From NCBI RefSeq assembly GCF_014873875.1, contig NZ_JADBEM010000001.1, forward strand, positions 6,324,001 to 6,388,000: a stretch of 64,000 nucleotides of DNA, in the 5' to 3' direction. Below, piece after piece: positions 61,129 through 64,000 of this stretch (the stretch's first letter is position 1; each line of letters opens with the position of its first letter). Both the position numbers and the translations under genes were made by a program. Origin of the DNA: Actinopolymorpha pittospori (lineage in GTDB: Bacteria > Actinomycetota > Actinomycetes > Propionibacteriales > Actinopolymorphaceae). The notes beneath the pieces are model-generated. The model was not told the origin of the DNA. It saw only the letters and a list, made by a program, of their open reading frames with translations, and did not search any database.

Positions 61129-61302
61129 CTAACGATCCTCGCGGGAGTTGGCGATCATCGCCGCGACCGGCGGAATCACGGCCGCCACCGCCGACATCAC
61201 CACGGCGGCCACGAGGGAGTAGTGGCGAACGACGACCCAGGCCAACACGAAGAGACCGACACAGATGCCCATCAGGACGAGGTAGCTGGACTTCGTTCCC
61301 AT
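61129..61302 (-). CDS. Small DUF3099-like membrane protein (57 residues)
   Basis: A 57-residue protein with two hydrophobic helices: YLVLMGICVGLFVLAWVVV, then LVAAVVMSAVAAVIPPVAAM, ending ANSREDR. This matches the core of DUF3099 proteins, which are usually about 100 residues. ATG 61302 has AGGAGTG just upstream. The TGATG junction overlaps the stop of the alpha/beta hydrolase gene by one base, so translation is coupled. Function unknown. Confidence 0.75.
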   Translation of the reverse strand: MGTKSSYLVLMGICVGLFVLAWVVVRHYSLVAAVVMSAVAAVIPPVAAMIANSREDR

Positions 61303-61979
61303 CACTCCTGTCCCTGGCCGGGTGGCGGACGGAGGTAGCGGTCAAACCATCCTCCGGCGAGCTCCGACACCCGGTCAAGGGCACCTGGTTCCTCGAAGAG
61401 GTGGGTGGCACCCGCCACCACCTCGATCCGGTGCGGCGCCAGGATCTTCTCGGCCGCGTTCTCGTTCAGGGTGAGAACGTGCTGGTCCTGACCGCCCACG
61501 ATGAGCAGCGTCGGCGCGTGGACCCGTCGCAACGCCGCGTTGGCGAGATCGGCCCGGCCGCCGCGGGACACCACGGCCCGCACCGCCGCCGGCCGTTCCG
61601 CGGCCGCCACCAGGGCGCTCGCGGCCCCGGTGCTGGCTCCGAAGATCCCCACCGGCAGGTCGCGCGTGCTCTCCCAGCCACCAAGCCGGTCAACAGCGTC
61701 GATCAGTCGCGTGCTCAGCAGTCCGATGTCGAACCGCATCTCCGCCGTACGCCGGTCGACGCTCTCCTCCTCCTCGGTGAGCAGATCGAGGAGCAACGTC
61801 GCGAGTCCGTTCTCCTGCAGGGATTTCGCGACGTTGCGGTTACGGGGACTGTGCCGGGAACTCCCGGACCCATGGGCGAACAGCACCACGCCGTAGGCGG
61901 AGTCGGGAACATCCAGGTCGCCGTTCAGCCGTACTCGTTCGGGCTCGGCTCCGGCGTCGATGGTGACCGGAATGCTCAT
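61302..61979 (-). CDS. Dienelactone hydrolase-like alpha/beta hydrolase
   Basis: A 225-residue single-domain hydrolase. The nucleophile elbow is GIFGASTGAA (Ser in G-x-S-x-G), the acid is in VGGQDQH and the histidine in GATHLFEE. It lacks a signal peptide. The oxyanion region reads LFAHGSGSSRHSPRN. Such proteins hydrolyse esters or lactones; a substrate cannot be named. ATG 61979 has GGGAGTT upstream. It is translationally coupled to the DUF3099-like gene. Confidence 0.85.
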   Translation of the reverse strand: MSIPVTIDAGAEPERVRLNGDLDVPDSAYGVVLFAHGSGSSRHSPRNRNVAKSLQENGLATLLLDLLTEEEESVDRRTAEMRFDIGLLSTRLIDAVDRLGGWESTRDLPVGIFGASTGAASALVAAAERPAAVRAVVSRGGRADLANAALRRVHAPTLLIVGGQDQHVLTLNENAAEKILAPHRIEVVAGATHLFEEPGALDRVSELAGGWFDRYLRPPPGQGQE

Positions 61980-62122
61980 GCGGATCAACTCCCGTCACGC
62001 AGCGGGTCCCATCCGCATACTCGTACCGCGCTCGGCAGTTGGCAAACACCGGTCGGCCGCGGCACTCCCGTTGACTCCACTCCCAATCCGGGCATACTGG
62101 TGCGGTTTGGGAACGGGGGCCC

Positions 62123-64000
62123 ATGGGAGTCGAAACCGATACTGAACAGCCGAAATCGCTCGTCGACCGCATCGTGGAGAACGCGTCTCTGGGCCGCATG
62201 GCGTTGCGCCTGGCCTGGCAGGCGGATCCGAGATTCCTGGTCGCGCTCGTGTGCCTGCTGGCGGTTCAGGCGGCGCTCACCCCGCTGCAGCTGGCCCTGT
62301 CCCGCGACGTGGTCGACGCCGCCGCCCGGGAGGTGGGTGCGACGCACCTGGCCGGCAGCGGACCTCCGCTGGTCTGGTCGGTTCTTCTGTTGGCCACGAC
62401 CTTCGCCGCCGCGGCGCTGATCGAACCGTTCTCCCGGACGTTCCAGAGCCTGGTCGGTGACCGCCTGGTCGGGCACGTCACCGGCGCGCTGGTCCGGGCG
62501 ACCAACCGCTGGCCGGGCCTCGCCCGTTTCGAGGACCCCTCGACCGCCGACGACCTCGAGCGCTCGAGCGGCTATGCCGCCCGGTCCGGGCTGGAACTCG
62601 TCGTCTACGGCGCGCGGACGCTGCTGTTGGGCTGCACCGCGATCGGGCTGTGCTGGGCACTGGCCGGGCTGCACCCGCTCGTACCCCTCCTGCTGCTCGC
62701 GGCGAACCTGCCGTCCCTCACCCGGCAATTCGACTTCCAGAACCGCACCGGCAGCCGGATCTACGTCCAGACGCCGCAGGCCCGCACGCTGCAGTACAGC
62801 CGGAACGCCCTGATCCGCCCCGAGGCGGCCAAGGACGTGCGGCTCTTCGAACTGGGTGGCTTCTTCCGTCGACGTTACGACGACGCGTTCGAAAGCTCCG
62901 TCGGGGAGCTGGACCGGATGCGGTGGCGGCTGACCCGCCCCATGTGCGGGTACGCCGCCCTCGCGGCGGCCGGCGCGGGCGCCGTGTTCGTCCTCACGGC
63001 CTGGGAGGTCGCGCGGGGCCGGCGCGGTGTCGGTGACCTCGTACTGTACGGCGGAGCGGCCGCGGCGTTGTCGAGCACGCTGTCGGCGATCGGGTTCCAG
63101 GTCGGGTTCCTGCCGATGGTGTTCGCGTTCCTGCCGAGCCTGTCCCGGGTGTTGACCGCACCGCCGGACCTGCCGGTCGCCACCAACCCGCGGCCGGCGC
63201 CGCGCCCGATCCGCGACGGCATCGTCTTCGAGAACGTGAGTTTCGCCTACCCCGGCCGGGACGAGCCGGTGCTGGACGGGCTGTCGCTGCGGCTGCGGCC
63301 GGGGGAGAGTTGCGCGCTGGTCGGGCCGAACGGCTCCGGCAAGACGACCCTTGTCAAGCTCATCCTGCGCATGTACGACCCGACCGGAGGACGCATCCTG
63401 CTCGACGGCCACGACCTGCGTGACTACGACCTCGACGACCTGCGCCGTGAGCTGGGCGTGCTCTTCCAGGACTTCCTGCGCTACGAGTTCAGCGCGGCCG
63501 ACAACATCGGCTTCGGCCGGGTGGAGCAGGTGCACGACCGCGCGCTGCTGCTCGCAGCGGCCGAACGCGCGGGGGCGAAGGACCTGCTGGACCGGCTGCC
63601 CGACGGACTGGACACCCAGCTGGGCGCGCGGTTCGGCGGCCGGGAACTGTCCGGCGGGGAGTGGCAGAAGCTCGCGCTGGCCCGTTCCTTCGCCCGCGAC
63701 AGCCAGCTGTTGGTGCTCGACGAGCCCACCGCGGCACTGGATCCGCGCACGGAGTACGACATCTTCGAACGCTTCGCCGAACTCACCCGCGGCCGGATGA
63801 CGGTGCTGGTGAGCCACCGGTTCTCGACGGTCCGGATGGCCGACCGCATCGTCGTGCTCCGCGGCGGTCGGGTGCTCGAGGACGGCGGGCACGACGAGCT
63901 GATGGCCGCGGGCGGTGAGTACGCCCGGCTCTACACCACCCAGGCGGCCCAGTACCTCGACGCCGACACAGACGCCGGCCCCGACGACGACCCCGACCCC
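62123..64000 (+). CDS. ABC exporter (fused membrane and ATP-binding domains), partial
   Basis: 626 residues are visible before the right edge, with no stop yet. The N-terminal ~310 residues hold several membrane helices of a type I exporter (WQADPRFLVALVCLLAVQAA, and others). The ATPase has Walker A GPNGSGKT, signature LSGGEWQK, Walker B LLVLDEP and the H-loop VSHRFSTV. It may move a peptide, lipid or drug; no substrate clue is nearby. ATG 62123 follows GGGGG by three bases. The acidic C-terminal tail (DADTDAGPDDDPDP) runs off the window. Confidence 0.9.
   Translation, partial: MGVETDTEQPKSLVDRIVENASLGRMALRLAWQADPRFLVALVCLLAVQAALTPLQLALSRDVVDAAAREVGATHLAGSGPPLVWSVLLLATTFAAAALIEPFSRTFQSLVGDRLVGHVTGALVRATNRWPGLARFEDPSTADDLERSSGYAARSGLELVVYGARTLLLGCTAIGLCWALAGLHPLVPLLLLAANLPSLTRQFDFQNRTGSRIYVQTPQARTLQYSRNALIRPEAAKDVRLFELGGFFRRRYDDAFESSVGELDRMRWRLTRPMCGYAALAAAGAGAVFVLTAWEVARGRRGVGDLVLYGGAAAALSSTLSAIGFQVGFLPMVFAFLPSLSRVLTAPPDLPVATNPRPAPRPIRDGIVFENVSFAYPGRDEPVLDGLSLRLRPGESCALVGPNGSGKTTLVKLILRMYDPTGGRILLDGHDLRDYDLDDLRRELGVLFQDFLRYEFSAADNIGFGRVEQVHDRALLLAAAERAGAKDLLDRLPDGLDTQLGARFGGRELSGGEWQKLALARSFARDSQLLVLDEPTAALDPRTEYDIFERFAELTRGRMTVLVSHRFSTVRMADRIVVLRGGRVLEDGGHDELMAAGGEYARLYTTQAAQYLDADTDAGPDDDPDP

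Overview
The window reads as chromosome of a high-GC, Gram-positive actinobacterium. The signs are codon use with G or C in most third positions, frequent GTG starts, an actinobacterial-type bc1 complex (three-helix Rieske protein), an Rpf-LysM-M23 cell-wall protein behind a c-di-AMP riboswitch, an F420-dependent oxidoreductase, a 13E12/DUF222-HNH protein, and DUF2267, DUF2087 and DUF3099-like proteins. The mix of carbohydrate ABC operons and plant-polymer enzymes would suit a soil Propionibacteriales member such as Actinopolymorpha or Kribbella, but that placement is a guess. I see no rRNA, tRNA, CRISPR array, prophage or insertion sequence.

Layout. 1-4.6 kb: an edge-truncated phosphotransferase, a nitrilase-family amidase, a SnoaL-like protein, an M55 D-aminopeptidase, a DUF402 protein and a DUF222-HNH protein. 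5-10.6 kb: a respiratory block (qcrA-qcrB without qcrC nearby, an NDH-2-like flavoprotein and a disulfide-oxidoreductase-family flavoprotein). 10.9-11.8 kb: a MEDS-HATPase regulator. 11.8-15 kb: a molybdate operon (HTH-TOBE regulator, modA, modB with a frameshift, modC). 15-17.6 kb: a uridine-kinase-like/methyltransferase fusion and the riboswitch-controlled Rpf-LysM-M23 protein. 18.1-21.6 kb: a UgpAEB-type sugar or glycerophosphate importer. 21.8-24.8 kb: two tandem DevS-like GAF proteins that have both lost the phosphoacceptor histidine. 25.2-25.7 kb: a secreted protein made of 13 copies of a 30-bp repeat.

27-42.7 kb looks like a plant-oligosaccharide locus. It holds a large alpha-glucuronidase/GH20-like protein, a TolB-type beta-propeller, a complete peptide/oligosaccharide-type ABC importer (SBP, two permeases, two ATPases), a galactonate-dehydratase-type enolase-superfamily enzyme and a secreted GH9 glucanase. 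Inside it lie a P-loop kinase-like gene and a decayed SnoaL/MarR gene pair. 42.7-48.3 kb carries stress and accessory genes (DoxX, hemerythrin/MarR pair around a 26-bp palindrome, DUF2087, a secreted two-domain protein, DJ-1/PfpI, Gfo/Idh/MocA, GAP family). 48.3-53.2 kb is a hydantoin/dihydropyrimidine operon (NCS1 permease, N-carbamoyl amidohydrolase, dihydropyrimidinase, F420-dependent LLM oxidoreductase). 53.2-64 kb holds a DUF2267 protein, a DUF981-like membrane protein, the DEAH helicase HrpA, a ComB-like protein, a frameshifted secreted M15-type peptidase, a dienelactone-hydrolase-like protein coupled to a 57-residue membrane protein, and an ABC exporter running off the right edge.

The most unusual items are the two kinase-dead DevS-like proteins, the homogenised decapeptide-repeat protein, the SnoaL/MarR decay pair, the perfect palindromes between divergent genes, and the F420-linked hydantoin cluster. 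Two single-base frameshifts (modB and the M15 peptidase) could be real or assembly errors.
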